Source: an uncultured Anaerosporobacter sp. (lineage in GTDB: Bacteria > Bacillota > Clostridia > Lachnospirales > Lachnospiraceae). From it: a DNA stretch of 19,914 bases. Position numbers and translations under genes: made by a program. Positions 8,242-16,514 of this stretch are shown here, in pieces. Position 1 is the stretch's first letter, and every line of letters begins with the position of its first letter. Below the pieces are notes generated by a model, which did not search any database, was not told where the DNA came from, and saw only the letters and a program-made list of their open reading frames with translations. The stretch covers positions 1 to 19,914 of the forward strand of contig CALZJY010000004.1 of assembly GCA_945787925.1 (NCBI GenBank), in the 5' to 3' direction.

Positions 8242-8270
8242 GAATTGCATCATCAAGCACATGTGTGTGG
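8241..8270. other. right attachment junction (attR-type)
   Basis: Element sequence with GGAAT (8241-8245) and ATCA (8252-8255) meets host sequence TGTGTGTGG after the shared CACA (8258-8261). The recombinase stop codon TAG (8239-8241) touches this arm. The empty site rebuilt from the two host halves has the perfect 10-bp palindrome ACACATGTGT at its centre. Confidence 0.7.
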
Positions 8271-9003
8271 CATAATTGCAGGGAATGGACATGAGTCAGG
8301 AGGAGAATATGCAGGCATTGCTCCAAGGTGCAACATTATTGGAGTCAAGGTATTGAATCATAAGGGGAATGGAAATGTCAGCGATGTGCTTGCAGGATTG
8401 CAATGGGTAATCAATAATAAGCAGCGCTACAATATTCGTGTAGTGAATATCTCGGTAGGAACTACGTCATCGGATACGTATGACGAGAATTCTTCCCTTG
8501 TAAAGGGGGTAAATGCCGTATGGGATGCAGGAATCATCGTTGTCGTGGCAGCAGGAAATAATGGCCCCCGTCCAAAGTCCATTTCCACCCCAGGAATTAG
8601 CCGCAAGGTCATTACCGTAGGTGCATCCGATGATGACATCAGCGTTGAACTTTCCGGGAGCAAGGCAAAGGATTACTCAGGAAGGGGACCAACCAATGCA
8701 TGTATCAAGAAACCAGATTTAGTAGCGCCAGGGTCTAATATCGTGTCCTGTAACGTGAATAAGCCACGAAGTGCATTTTCACTGTTTGGACCAAAGAGGG
8801 ACTGCCCAATGTATACGATCAAGAGTGGAACATCTATGGCCACACCGATCGTTTCTGGGGCAGTAGCGTTATTGTTGTCCAAATATCCAGAGCTAACGAC
8901 ACAGGAAGTAAAGATGAAGATTAAGAATAGCTGCATCAATATGGGAGAGCCATGGAGCAAGCAAGGCTGGGGACTGTTAAATATTAGGGAGTTGATACGT
9001 TGA
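8245..9003 (+). pseudogene. C-terminal part of the split AprX-like subtilase
   Basis: This is the remainder of the protease begun at the left edge. Family sequence resumes exactly at the catalytic His codon (CAT, 8260-8262) as HVCGIIAGNG; the few codons before it (from TTG 8245) belong to the element. GVKVLNHKGNGNVSDVLAGL and VVNISVG follow. The oxyanion Asn is in VAAGNN (8557-8559), and the catalytic Ser is in SGTSMATPIVSGA (8833-8835). The end WSKQGWGLLNIRELI is typical of subtilases. Without the front half the fragment lacks the catalytic Asp and cannot act. GGAG at 8231-8234 could allow weak initiation at the TTG, but this is probably chance. Precise loss of the element would rebuild a full-length protease. 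Confidence 0.92.
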
Positions 9004-9020
9004 AAAATGGTATCAATTGG

Positions 9021-9049
9021 TTGAAATCATGACATATATCAACTATAAT
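9021..9049 (+). promoter_or_regulatory. promoter of the hemerythrin gene
   Basis: TTGAAA (9021-9026), a 17-bp spacer and a perfect TATAAT (9044-9049) lie 36 bp before the ATG. Confidence 0.75.
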
Positions 9050-9084
9050 TAGCTATAACAAAAAGGGGACAATAAGGAGATATT

Positions 9085-9448
9085 ATGTTTGATTTCAAAA
9101 TTGACTGGAAAGAAGAATTAGGCATTGGGATTGAAGAAATTGACGAACAGCATAAACAGATGTTCCGAATTGTTAGGGATATAGAGCAATTGTTGGTTAC
9201 AAGATGTATCGGCGTTCGTCCAGAACAATTATATGAGATTATAACGCAATTAAGGGAATATGTGTCCTATCATTTTTATTATGAGGAAGCATTGATGCAA
9301 AAGTATGGATATTCAAAATTGGAAGAGCATACTCAAACCCATCGAAAATTATTTCGTTATGTATTAGAGTTTGATCTTCCAGCATATGTTTCGCGATGAT
9401 AAAGAAATGGGATTAGAGATTGCGAAAAAAATAAGGGAACAAAAGTAA
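9085..9448 (+). pseudogene. bacteriohemerythrin, broken by a small deletion and frameshift
   Basis: This gene is a non-heme di-iron, oxygen-binding four-helix protein of the cytoplasm. The first frame (9085-9399, 104 residues) has ligands in correct order and spacing: His23 (DEQHKQMF), His63 and Glu67 (HFYYE), His82 and His86 (HTQTH). It then ends early in an unrelated tail, DLPAYVSR. The missing last helix continues in the next frame from about 9377 to TAA 9446-9448, reading FQHMFRDDKEMGLEIAKKIREQK. That stretch contains the final HxxxxD ligand pair. Comparison with family ligand spacing suggests loss of roughly 30-65 bases (3n+2) near 9370. The short product lacks two iron ligands and part of the bundle. 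AAGGAG lies just before the ATG. A sequencing gap is the alternative to true mutation. Confidence 0.75.
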
Positions 9449-9456
9449 GGGAGAAT

Positions 9457-9494
9457 GGGTGATTATCCAGGTAATGGATAATCATCCGTTTTGT
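9457..9494 (+). terminator. Rho-independent terminator after the hemerythrin gene
   Basis: GGGTGATTATCC (9457-9468) pairs with GGATAATCATCC (9476-9487) over 12 bp with one G-U, a 7-base loop and a following GTTTTGT. It starts 8 bases after the frameshifted stop (9446-9448), which supports that stop as the original gene end. Confidence 0.85.
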
Positions 9495-9543
9495 ATATAT
9501 ATAGAAAAATATCTTTTCAAATTAATAAATATGCAAAAAAGAG

Positions 9544-9572
9544 TTGAAATGCATGCATATTTATAATATAAT
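9544..9572 (+). promoter_or_regulatory. promoter of the YjiH-family gene
   Basis: TTGAAA (9544-9549), a 17-bp spacer and TATAAT (9567-9572). The TTG of the -35 box opens the longest reading frame of the next gene, which shows that this upstream start is not the real one. Confidence 0.75.
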
Positions 9573-9615
9573 GCCTATTATCACATCAATTGAGCAAGGA
9601 ATAGGAGATTTTCAT

Positions 9616-10968
9616 ATGACAGAACATAAAAAACTTTCAAATTACATGAAATTTATTCTGCCATCGTTACTAGGCGCTATTTTGTTTATCTTTCCGGTAA
9701 AACAAGATGGACAGCTTACAATACCGATTGCAGTTCTATCAAGTTTATTAAAAACGTATTTTGAACAGAACATAAGTACCATATTAACTACATTGGTGGT
9801 TACTTCTTTTGCAGGAAGTATTCTATTTAAGATTATAAAGAAGGTCACAAACGGAGCATGGACGAATCATGTGCCATTTTTAACTGCATTATTCGATATT
9901 AAGCCATTGGGGTTAATCATTCGTGCAATTAGTACAATCTATATCGTTATCGTGGCATACTTCCCACAATATGAAGTCATCGCGTCTAGTATGACAGGTG
10001 GCTTAGTATTCCATGACTTATTGCCAGTATTATTTACCGTATTCTTATTAGCAGGAATTTGTCTTCCCCTTCTTTTAAACTTCGGGTTATTAGAGTTTTG
10101 TGGAACGTTATTAATCAAAGTAATGCGTCCAATCTTCGGATTGCCAGGACGAAGCGCGGTCGATGCCATTGCATCTTGGCTTGGAGATGGAACGATTGGT
10201 GTTCTTATGACGAGCAAGCAATATGAAGAGGGACACTATACAGAGAAAGAAGCCTGCATCATCGGGACAAACTTCTCCTTAGTGTCCATCACGTTCTGCC
10301 TTGTAGTAATCAATCAGGTTGGATTAGGAAGCATGTTCTTACAGTTTTACCTAACAGTAACATTTGCGTGCATCATTGCGGCAATCATTATTCCAAAACT
10401 TCCACCGTTGTCAAAAAAACGTGACACGCTCATCGATGGTACGATTCCAAATGACCAAGAAGAGTTAGAAAAGGCAAGCTTTTCTTACGGTATGGAATGT
10501 GCGCTTAAGAAGGTGCACGGCGTAAACATGTTAGAAACCATCTTTGTAGAAGGGTTAAAGAATGTAATCGATATGTGGATCTGCGTAATTCCAATCGTTA
10601 TGTTTGTTGGGACAAGTGCATTGATCGTAGCAGAATATACGCCGTTATTCACATGGCTTGGAATTCCATTCGTGCCAATCTTAGAACTTCTTCAAATTCC
10701 AGAAGCTCATGCAGCCGCACGTGCGATGTTTGCAGGATTTGCAGATATGTTAATTCCATCCGTAATGGTTGCCAACGTACAAAGCGAGCTTACAAGGTTC
10801 GTGGTTGCTGCGGTATCCGTATCGCAGCTAATCTATTTATCCGAAGTTGGAGCATTATTATTAGCATCTAAGATTTCAGTAAAATTAAAGGATTTAGTTG
10901 TATTATTTATCGAGCGTACGTTAATTACGTTGCCAATCATCGCTGTGATTGCTCATTTCTTATTTTAG
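9616..10968 (+). CDS. YjiH-family integral membrane protein (nucleoside-recognition/gate domain)
   Basis: This 450-residue membrane protein has about ten hydrophobic segments. After a short polar start (MTEHKKLSNYMKF) comes a first span with the family-like FPVKQDGQLTIPIAVLSSLL. The central part, GRSAVDAIASWLGDGTIGVLMTSKQY (about residues 172-197), and the later MFAGFADMLIPSVM resemble the paired gate segments of nucleoside-transporter-like proteins. YjiH proteins have no firmly established substrate, so none is given. ATG 9616 is chosen because AGGAG lies 8-9 bases upstream and the promoter covers the longer TTG start. It is preceded by its own promoter and bounded on the left by the hemerythrin terminator, so it is a single-gene unit. 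No clear terminator follows. Confidence 0.85.
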   Translation: MTEHKKLSNYMKFILPSLLGAILFIFPVKQDGQLTIPIAVLSSLLKTYFEQNISTILTTLVVTSFAGSILFKIIKKVTNGAWTNHVPFLTALFDIKPLGLIIRAISTIYIVIVAYFPQYEVIASSMTGGLVFHDLLPVLFTVFLLAGICLPLLLNFGLLEFCGTLLIKVMRPIFGLPGRSAVDAIASWLGDGTIGVLMTSKQYEEGHYTEKEACIIGTNFSLVSITFCLVVINQVGLGSMFLQFYLTVTFACIIAAIIIPKLPPLSKKRDTLIDGTIPNDQEELEKASFSYGMECALKKVHGVNMLETIFVEGLKNVIDMWICVIPIVMFVGTSALIVAEYTPLFTWLGIPFVPILELLQIPEAHAAARAMFAGFADMLIPSVMVANVQSELTRFVVAAVSVSQLIYLSEVGALLLASKISVKLKDLVVLFIERTLITLPIIAVIAHFLF

Positions 10969-11015
10969 TTAAGAAAGTGTAGAGTGTTGGACAATTATTC
11001 AAAAACTGCTATTTA

Positions 11016-11044
11016 TTGACACTTATACCAAAGTTTGATAATAT
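11016..11044 (+). promoter_or_regulatory. promoter of dapL
   Basis: TTGACA (11016-11021, consensus), a 17-bp spacer and TAATAT (11039-11044). The leader before the ATG is only about 20-25 bases, too short for a lysine riboswitch. Confidence 0.75.
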
Positions 11045-11072
11045 AAAACATCAAAGGAAAGGAGTAGTAAAT

Positions 11073-12269
11073 ATGCCAAAGTTAAATGAAAATTATTTGA
11101 ATTTAAAAGAAAGCTATTTATTTGCAGAAATCGCACATAGAGTAGAAGCTTATACAAAGGCAAACCCAGACAAAAAGGTAATCCGTTTAGGAATCGGTGA
11201 TGTAACGAAGCCTTTAGGGGAAAGTGTAATCAAGGCATTACATGAAGGTGTAGATTGTATGGCAAATCCAGAAACGTTTAAAGGATATGGTCCTGAAAAA
11301 GGATATGAAATGGTTCGTACTGCAATCGTAGATTACTATGAAAGAAATGGTGTTTCCATCGATGCAGACGAAGTATTCATTTCCGATGGTGCAAAGAGCG
11401 ATACGGGCAATATCACAGAGTTATTTGATAACGATAACGTAATCCTTGTTCCAGACCCAGTATATCCTGTATATGTGGATACAAACATCATGGATGGAAA
11501 GAATGTTACGTATATCAATGGAACAGCAGAAAATAACTTCTTACCAATGCCAGACAAGAACATGCATGCAGATGTGATCTATATTTGTTCTCCAAATAAC
11601 CCAACAGGTGCTGCATACAATCATGAGCAGTTAAAAGAATGGGTAGATTACGCATTAGCAAATGATGCAGTCATCCTTTACGATTCCGCATATGAAGCAT
11701 TTATTACAGACCCAACCTTACCACGTTCCATCTTCGCGATCGAAGGTGCAAAAGAATGTGCAATCGAATTCTGTTCTCTTTCTAAGACAGCAGGATTTAC
11801 AGGTACAAGATGTGGCTACACAGTAGTGCCGAAAGATCTTAAATTCACATCCAGCAATGGTGCAGAAATGTCGTTAAATGCAATGTGGACTCGTAGACAG
11901 ACTACAAAGTTCAATGGTGTTTCTTATATCGTGCAAGCAGGCGCTGCTCAAGCCTTTACAGAAGAAGGCATGGCAGAATGCAAACAAAACATTGCATACT
12001 ATCAAGAAAATGCGAAGATCATTGCAGAATGCTTAGCGAAAAAAGGAATCCGTTATTTTGGTGGCGTAAACAGCCCATACATCTGGTTTGAATGTCCGAA
12101 CAACATGGATTCCTGGACATTCTTCGATTATTTGCTAACAAATGCTGGCGTAGTAGGTACTCCAGGTGCAGGTTTCGGTAATAACGGAAAGAACTATTTC
12201 CGTTTAACTTCTTTTGGAAATCGTGAAAATACAATAGAGGCAATGGAACGTTTCGATCAATTGTTTTAG
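11073..12269 (+). CDS. dapL: LL-diaminopimelate aminotransferase
   Basis: This PLP enzyme converts tetrahydrodipicolinate directly to LL-diaminopimelate, using glutamate as amino donor, in lysine and peptidoglycan synthesis. The 398-residue length is normal for a fold type I aminotransferase. Visible marks are VIRLGIGDVTKPLG near the start, KGYGPEKGYEMVR, FISDGAKSDTGNI, the SPNNPTGAAYN loop, and SLSKTAGFTGTRCGY with PLP-binding Lys238. The C-terminus GTPGAGFGNNGKNYFRLTSFG is characteristic of DapL. ATG 11073 is chosen because GGAAAGGAG lies 9-10 bases upstream; the longer frame opens within the -35 box. It is a single gene with its own promoter and a strong terminator at 12299. Confidence 0.95.
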   Translation: MPKLNENYLNLKESYLFAEIAHRVEAYTKANPDKKVIRLGIGDVTKPLGESVIKALHEGVDCMANPETFKGYGPEKGYEMVRTAIVDYYERNGVSIDADEVFISDGAKSDTGNITELFDNDNVILVPDPVYPVYVDTNIMDGKNVTYINGTAENNFLPMPDKNMHADVIYICSPNNPTGAAYNHEQLKEWVDYALANDAVILYDSAYEAFITDPTLPRSIFAIEGAKECAIEFCSLSKTAGFTGTRCGYTVVPKDLKFTSSNGAEMSLNAMWTRRQTTKFNGVSYIVQAGAAQAFTEEGMAECKQNIAYYQENAKIIAECLAKKGIRYFGGVNSPYIWFECPNNMDSWTFFDYLLTNAGVVGTPGAGFGNNGKNYFRLTSFGNRENTIEAMERFDQLF

Positions 12270-12298
12270 TTTGGACGTGTCCATATAAAAGGAAGCAG

Positions 12299-12333
12299 GA
12301 AGGAGAGTGAGAAATCGCTCTCCTTCTTTTTTT
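12299..12333 (+). terminator. Rho-independent terminator of dapL
   Basis: GAAGGAGAG (12299-12307) pairs with CTCTCCTTC (12318-12326) and is followed by seven Ts. Confidence 0.92.
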
Positions 12334-12341
12334 ATATTGTA

Positions 12342-12512
12342 TTGACACGTTTGCACTTGACTTTACTGATTTAAAGTGTTAATTTGTTAACAAGCAATCG
12401 TTTTCTACTGGTTAAAAAAATACATTTGACAGCCCTTTCATTTTTAACTAGGTAGAAGGAAGCAATCATACGCAAAAAAGAAGCAGTCACTGTCTGACGG
12501 CTTCTTTTTTTT
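12342..12512 (+). ncRNA. candidate small structured RNA between dapL and the nifJ operon
   Basis: The 365-bp gap after dapL holds a possible independent RNA unit. Promoter-like boxes are TTGACA at 12342 and TTGACT (12357-12362) with TAATTT (12380-12385) 17 bp on. A first stem pairs CTACTGGTTAAAAA (12405-12418) with TTTTTAACTAGGTAG (12441-12455), with one bulge and a 22-base loop. A second stem pairs AAAAAAGAAGC (12474-12484) with GCTTCTTTTTT around GTCA/TGAC and runs into a T-tract near 12512, a good terminator. No ORF with a ribosome site lies between. dapL already has its own terminator, so a second one 140 bp later needs a transcript of its own. The predicted size is about 120 nt. I recognise no known RNA family. 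Confidence 0.45.
12474..12512 (+). terminator. Rho-independent terminator with no gene in front
   Basis: AAAAAAGAAGC/GCTTCTTTTTT stem with an inner GTCA/TGAC stem and a T-run. The A-run on its other side means it could also work on the minus strand. Confidence 0.8.
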
Positions 12513-12555
12513 GCTTTTTCTGATCGAAGAAATAAGATGAAAATTATAGAAAAAG

Positions 12556-12563
12556 TGTATAAT
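12556..12563 (+). promoter_or_regulatory. probable -10 element for the small-protein/nifJ operon
   Basis: TGTATAAT with a perfect TATAAT (12558-12563) lies about 72 bp before the small gene. No good -35 box is visible at the expected distance, so the call is tentative. Confidence 0.45.
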
Positions 12564-12634
12564 CAGCCCTCCAAATGCAAATTACTAATTGTGTTAATTT
12601 TTGTCTTTATTAAATTGTATTAGAAAGAGAGGTT

Positions 12635-12835
12635 ATGCCAGTGCAATTCTTTAATCAGACAGCCTTGACGGGCAAAAACAATAGTAGATTAAAATCTACA
12701 GTACCAACCAATCGTGAAAGCACAGCAGCATGGAGCGACTATGAACGCACAATTGCAAAAAGCGAAGTACCAATCCCTGCAGCAGAAGGGGTAGAAGAGG
12801 CAAAAGATTGGGTAGATAACGGAAGCAGATTATAA
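12635..12835 (+). CDS. small protein, possibly DUF3787-like, upstream of nifJ
   Basis: This 66-residue soluble protein is of unknown function. It has a basic, polar first half (FFNQTALTGKNNSRLKST) and a second half that ends IPAAEGVEEAKDWVDNGSRL. The pattern of a central TAAW, then PIP and an acidic helix with AKDWVD, recalls short clostridial proteins grouped as DUF3787. This is from memory and not checked. The start is uncertain: ATG 12635 sits only 2 bases after the GAGAGG site, while GTG 12641 has a better 8-base spacing and would give 64 residues. The stop lies within the ribosome site of nifJ (gap 12 bp), so the two genes are co-transcribed and probably coupled, hinting at a link to the oxidoreductase. 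Confidence 0.6.
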   Translation: MPVQFFNQTALTGKNNSRLKSTVPTNRESTAAWSDYERTIAKSEVPIPAAEGVEEAKDWVDNGSRL

Positions 12836-12847
12836 GGAGGCAGCAGT

Positions 12848-15800
12848 ATGGGAAAAGTAACGATGACAGTGGATGGTAATACTGCAGCTGCTTATGTCGC
12901 ATATGCATATACAGAAGTTGCAGCTATCTTTCCAATCACACCATCTTCACCTATGGCAGAGACTGTAGATGAATGGGCAGCACAAGGAAAAACAAATATC
13001 TTTGGTGAAAAAGTTGATGTAGTAGAAATGCAATCCGAGGCAGGTGCAGCAGGCGCCTTCCACGGTGCCTTACAAGGAGGCGCATTGACAACGACATTTA
13101 CGGCATCTCAAGGATTACTACTTATGATACCGAACATGTATAAGGCAGCAGGTGAACTGTTACCAGGTGTATTCCACGTAAGTGCACGTTCCATCGCATC
13201 CAACGCACTAAATATCTTTGGTGACCATCAGGATGTTATGGCAGCAAGACAGACAGGTTGCGTGATGTTGGCTTCGGATTCCGTACAACAAGTCATGGAC
13301 TTAGCACCAGTTGCACATCTTGCTGCATTAAAAGGACGTCTTCCGTTCATTCATTTCTTCGATGGGTTTAGAACTTCTCATGAAATCCAAAAAGTAGAAG
13401 GACTTGAGTACGAGGATTACGCAGCCTTATTAGATAAAGAAGCACTAAAGAAATTCCGTGAAAATGCATTATCTCCAAATCATCCAGTTACAAGAGGAAC
13501 GGCACAAAATCCGGATATTTATTTCCAAACAAAAGAATGTGGCAACCCATTTTATGAGGCTATGGTTCCGATCGTAGAGGAATACATGGACAAAGTAGGG
13601 CGTCTTACAGGAAGAAAATATGGCCTCTTTGATTACTATGGCGCAGAAGATGCAGAAAACATTATTGTTGCCATGGGATCTGTAAATGAAACGATTGAAG
13701 AAGCAATTGATTTCTTAAATGCAAAAGGCGAAAAGACTGGTTTAGTCAAAGTACATCTATATCGTCCATTTTCTGTAAAACACTTTATGGAGAAAGTACC
13801 AAAAACAGTAAAACGTGTTGCTGTATTAGACCGTACGAAAGAACCAGGATCTATTGGAGAACCATTATTCCTTGATGTTTGCAGTGCGTTTGAACAACAA
13901 GGCTGCGCGGCTCCAATGATTATCGGAGGACGTTTTGGTCTCGGATCCAAAGATACAGATCCAAGCATGATCCTACAAGTATTTGAGAATCTAAAACAAG
14001 ACCAACCAAAGAATCGTTTCACACTTGGTATCAATGACGATGTAACCAATACGTCCCTTCCATGTGGTGGATGTAAGTTCACACCAGTAACAGAGATGAA
14101 GGCTTGTAAGATTTGGGGACTTGGTTCCGATGGTACCGTTGGTGCAAACAAACAGGCAATCAAGATCATCGGAAATGAATCGGATTTAAATGCACAGGCG
14201 TATTTTGAATACGATTCTAAGAAATCCGGCGGGATCACGATTTCCCACTTACGATTTGGAAAAGGCAAGATCCGTTCCACATACTTGGTACAGGATGCGG
14301 ATTATATTGCATGCCATAACCAATCCTATGTGACTCATTATGATATGGTAGCGGATTTGAAACAGGGTGGAATCTTCGTTCTAAACTGCTTGTGGACGAA
14401 AGAAGAGCTAGAGAGTAAACTTCCTGGAAGCATGAAACGAGAATTGGCAAAGAAACAAGCGCAGTTCTATATCATCAATGCGGTTAAGATAGCAGAAGAA
14501 ATTGGACTTGGAAACCGCATCAACATGATCATGCAAGGAGCGTTCTTCAAGTTACTAGACATTCTTCCAGAAGACGTATATGTCAACAGCTTAAAATCTA
14601 CGATTACTAAGATGTATGGCAAGAAGGGAGAAAAAGTCGTAAGCATGAATCATCAGGCAGTGGATATGGGCATATCGGCAATAGAGAAAGTCGAAATCCC
14701 TGCTGAATGGGCAAATGCTCCAGATGATTGCAACTGTGTGGACCATTCTGTAGAAGAGCCTGAGTTTATCCGTGATATCGTTCGTCCGATGGAACACTTA
14801 AAAGGAAACGACCTTCCAGTCAGCGCATTCAATGGTCGGGAAGATGGCACGTTCCCAAATGGAGTCTCAGCATATGAGAAACGTGGTATTGGTGTCAATG
14901 TGCCAGAATGGATCCTAGAGAACTGTATCCAATGTAACCAATGTTCCTTAATCTGTCCACACGGATGTATCCGTCCATTCTTGCTAGATGAGTCAGAAGA
15001 GCAGACAAAACCAGAATCCTTTGAAACGAAGAAAGCCAGTGGTAAGGCATTTGAAGGCTTACAATATAGAATACAAGTCAGTCCAATGGATTGTACAGGT
15101 TGTGGAAACTGTGCAGATATCTGTCCAGCAAAACCAAAAGCACTTGTTATGAAGAAACTTGAGACTCAGATACCAGAGCAAGTAGACAACTGGGCATATG
15201 CAGTAGCCGATGTCAAAGTAAAACCAGATCGATTAACTGGCCATACGGTAAAAGATTCTCAGTTCAAAGAACCAATGTTAGAATTCTCTGGTGCTTGTGC
15301 GGGTTGTGGAGAAACTCCTTATATCAAACTCGTAACCCAATTATTTGGTGATCGCATGATGATTGCCAATGCAACGGGATGTTCTTCTATCTGGGCAGCA
15401 AGTGCTCCAAGTACTGCTTATACAGTAAACCATGAAGGCAAAGGTCCTGCTTGGGCAAACTCTTTATTTGAAGATGCTGCAGAGTATGGTTTCGGTATGC
15501 ATCTTGCAACAAAACACATGCGCGATCAGATCCAACACATTATGGAACATTTGATGACAATGAATATCGATGCACAGTTAAAAGAGCTATTTGCAGACTG
15601 GATCCAATATAAAGAAGATGGTCACGTATCCAAAGAAGTTAGTGATAAAGTAATGCGTTATCTGCACCAGTATCAGACAGCTGACGATGCCATCAAAGTT
15701 AAAATTGAAGAACTGTTTGAATACAAAGATTACTTTGTAAAACGTTCTCAATGGATTCTTGGTGGAGATGGATGGGCATACGATATTGGTTATAGTGGAC

Positions 15801-15925
15801 TAGACCAAGTATTATCTTCTGGTGAAGATGTCAACATCCTTGTGTTCGATACAGAGATCTATTCCAATACGGGTGGTCAGGCATCCAAAGCCAGCAGCGA
15901 TTGCCAAATTTGCAGCTTCAGGTAA
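12848..15925 (+). pseudogene. nifJ: pyruvate:ferredoxin (flavodoxin) oxidoreductase, main part, frameshifted
   Basis: This is the single-chain enzyme that oxidises pyruvate and CoA to acetyl-CoA and CO2 and passes electrons to ferredoxin, the central step of clostridial fermentation. AAGGAGG lies 7 bases before the ATG. Visible parts are the N-terminal TPP pyrimidine domain (PITPSSPMAE near residue 30), the CoA-side and middle domains, two 4Fe-4S motifs (CIQCNQCSLICP near 692 and CTGCGNCADICP near 748), CAGCGETPY with TGCSSIW near 844, and GGDGWAYDIG near 973 for the TPP diphosphate. The frame is lost after YSNTGGQASK (residue 1014): the following codons read SSDCQICSFR and stop. The continuation PAAIAKFAASGKK lies in the next frame from 15891. 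The product as written lacks the last 170 residues. Confidence 0.93.
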
Positions 15926-16397
15926 GAAATCAGGTAAGAAAGACCTTGGCCGTATGATGATGTCCTATGGAAATGTTTATGTTGCACAAGTTGGTATCCA
16001 TGCGGACAATAATCAATTGTTAAAGGCTATAACCGAGGCGGAAAGCTATCATGGACCATCCATCATAATCGCATACTCTCCATGTATCAGCCATGGTCTA
16101 AAAGAGGGTATGGGACGAAGCATGGAATGTATTAAAGAAGCAGTAAAATGCGGTTATTGGCATTTATACCGTTACAATCCAGAGCTTAAGAAAGAAGGAA
16201 AGAATCCATTCAAATTAGATTCCAAAGAACCAACTGGTGATTTCAGAGAATTCATTATGAAACAGGTTCGTTACAGCGCATTGGCAAAACAATTCCCAGA
16301 ACAAGCAGAAGAATTATTTGCACGAGCTGAGATTCAAGCAAAAGAACGCTATGATACGTATAAGATCTTAAATGATTTACAATATGGTGAAGAATAG
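15891..16397 (+). pseudogene. nifJ: pyruvate:ferredoxin oxidoreductase, C-terminal part in another frame
   Basis: The last 168 residues of NifJ continue here, starting PAAIAKFAASGKKSGKKDLG and including VAQVGIHADNNQLLKAI and IIIAYSPCISHGL, which complete the TPP domain and the C-terminal arm. Together with the first 1014 residues this makes about 1184, the normal size of the family. Homologues read QASKATPxxAIAKF; here AAAG is followed directly by CCAGCAGCG, so about five bases (most of the Ala and Thr codons) seem missing at 15890/15891. No initiation site precedes this part. Both parts share the same codon style, so the change is recent or is an assembly error. Confidence 0.9.
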
Positions 16398-16402
16398 AGA
16401 GA

Positions 16403-16435
16403 AAAAGCAGGGTGTGTAGGCGCCCTGCTTTTCTT
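16403..16435 (+). terminator. Rho-independent terminator of nifJ
   Basis: AAAAGCAGGG (16403-16412) pairs perfectly with CCCTGCTTTT (16423-16432) around a 10-base loop and is followed by CTT. Confidence 0.9.
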
Positions 16436-16454
16436 GATGTATAGGGTAATCCTA

Positions 16455-16483
16455 TTGGAGGACGAAAAATAATAGAGTATAAT
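16455..16483 (+). promoter_or_regulatory. promoter of the 2-hydroxyacid dehydrogenase gene
   Basis: TTGGAG (16455-16460), a 17-bp spacer and TATAAT (16478-16483), about 30 bp before the ATG. Confidence 0.75.
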
Positions 16484-16514
16484 GTAAATAAATCAAGAAA
16501 TACAGGAGGTACAT

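Larger units (their letters stand above)
280..8261 (+). mobile_element. 7,982-bp integrative element with large serine recombinase, inserted in the subtilase gene
   Basis: The boundaries come from the split host gene. The left junction reads GGAACACA|GGCGTGTGAT and the right junction reads ATCAAGCACA|TGTGTGTGGC. They share CACA (276-279 and 8258-8261). Joining at this repeat gives GGA ACA CAT GTG TGT GGC, that is G-T-H-V-C-G, and keeps the protease frame open: 278 bases from base 2 plus 742 bases to 9003 make 340 whole codons. Joining at the other shared stretch, GTGTG (283-287 and 8265-8269), would lose the His, so CACA is the better crossover. Inside are an operator-controlled sugar operon, a small ORF and the recombinase beside the right end, the usual place for an integrase. 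There are no transposase genes, terminal inverted repeats, phage genes or conjugation genes. The boundaries are certain to a few bases. Ability to excise is inferred. Confidence 0.88.

Noticed and set aside
280..8261. Insertion sequence or composite transposon
   Set aside because: No DDE transposase, no terminal inverted repeats; the serine recombinase and short shared core fit site-specific integration.
11022..11072. Lysine riboswitch before dapL
   Set aside because: The leader after the promoter is only about 20-25 bases, far too short.
13636..14280. Long 214-codon minus-strand ORF
   Set aside because: It lies wholly inside nifJ, has no ribosome site and no recognisable family; the sense frame is clearly coding.
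15870..15930. Programmed ribosomal frameshift in nifJ
   Set aside because: No classic slippery heptamer followed by a stem, two conserved residues are missing, and NifJ is not known to use frameshifting.
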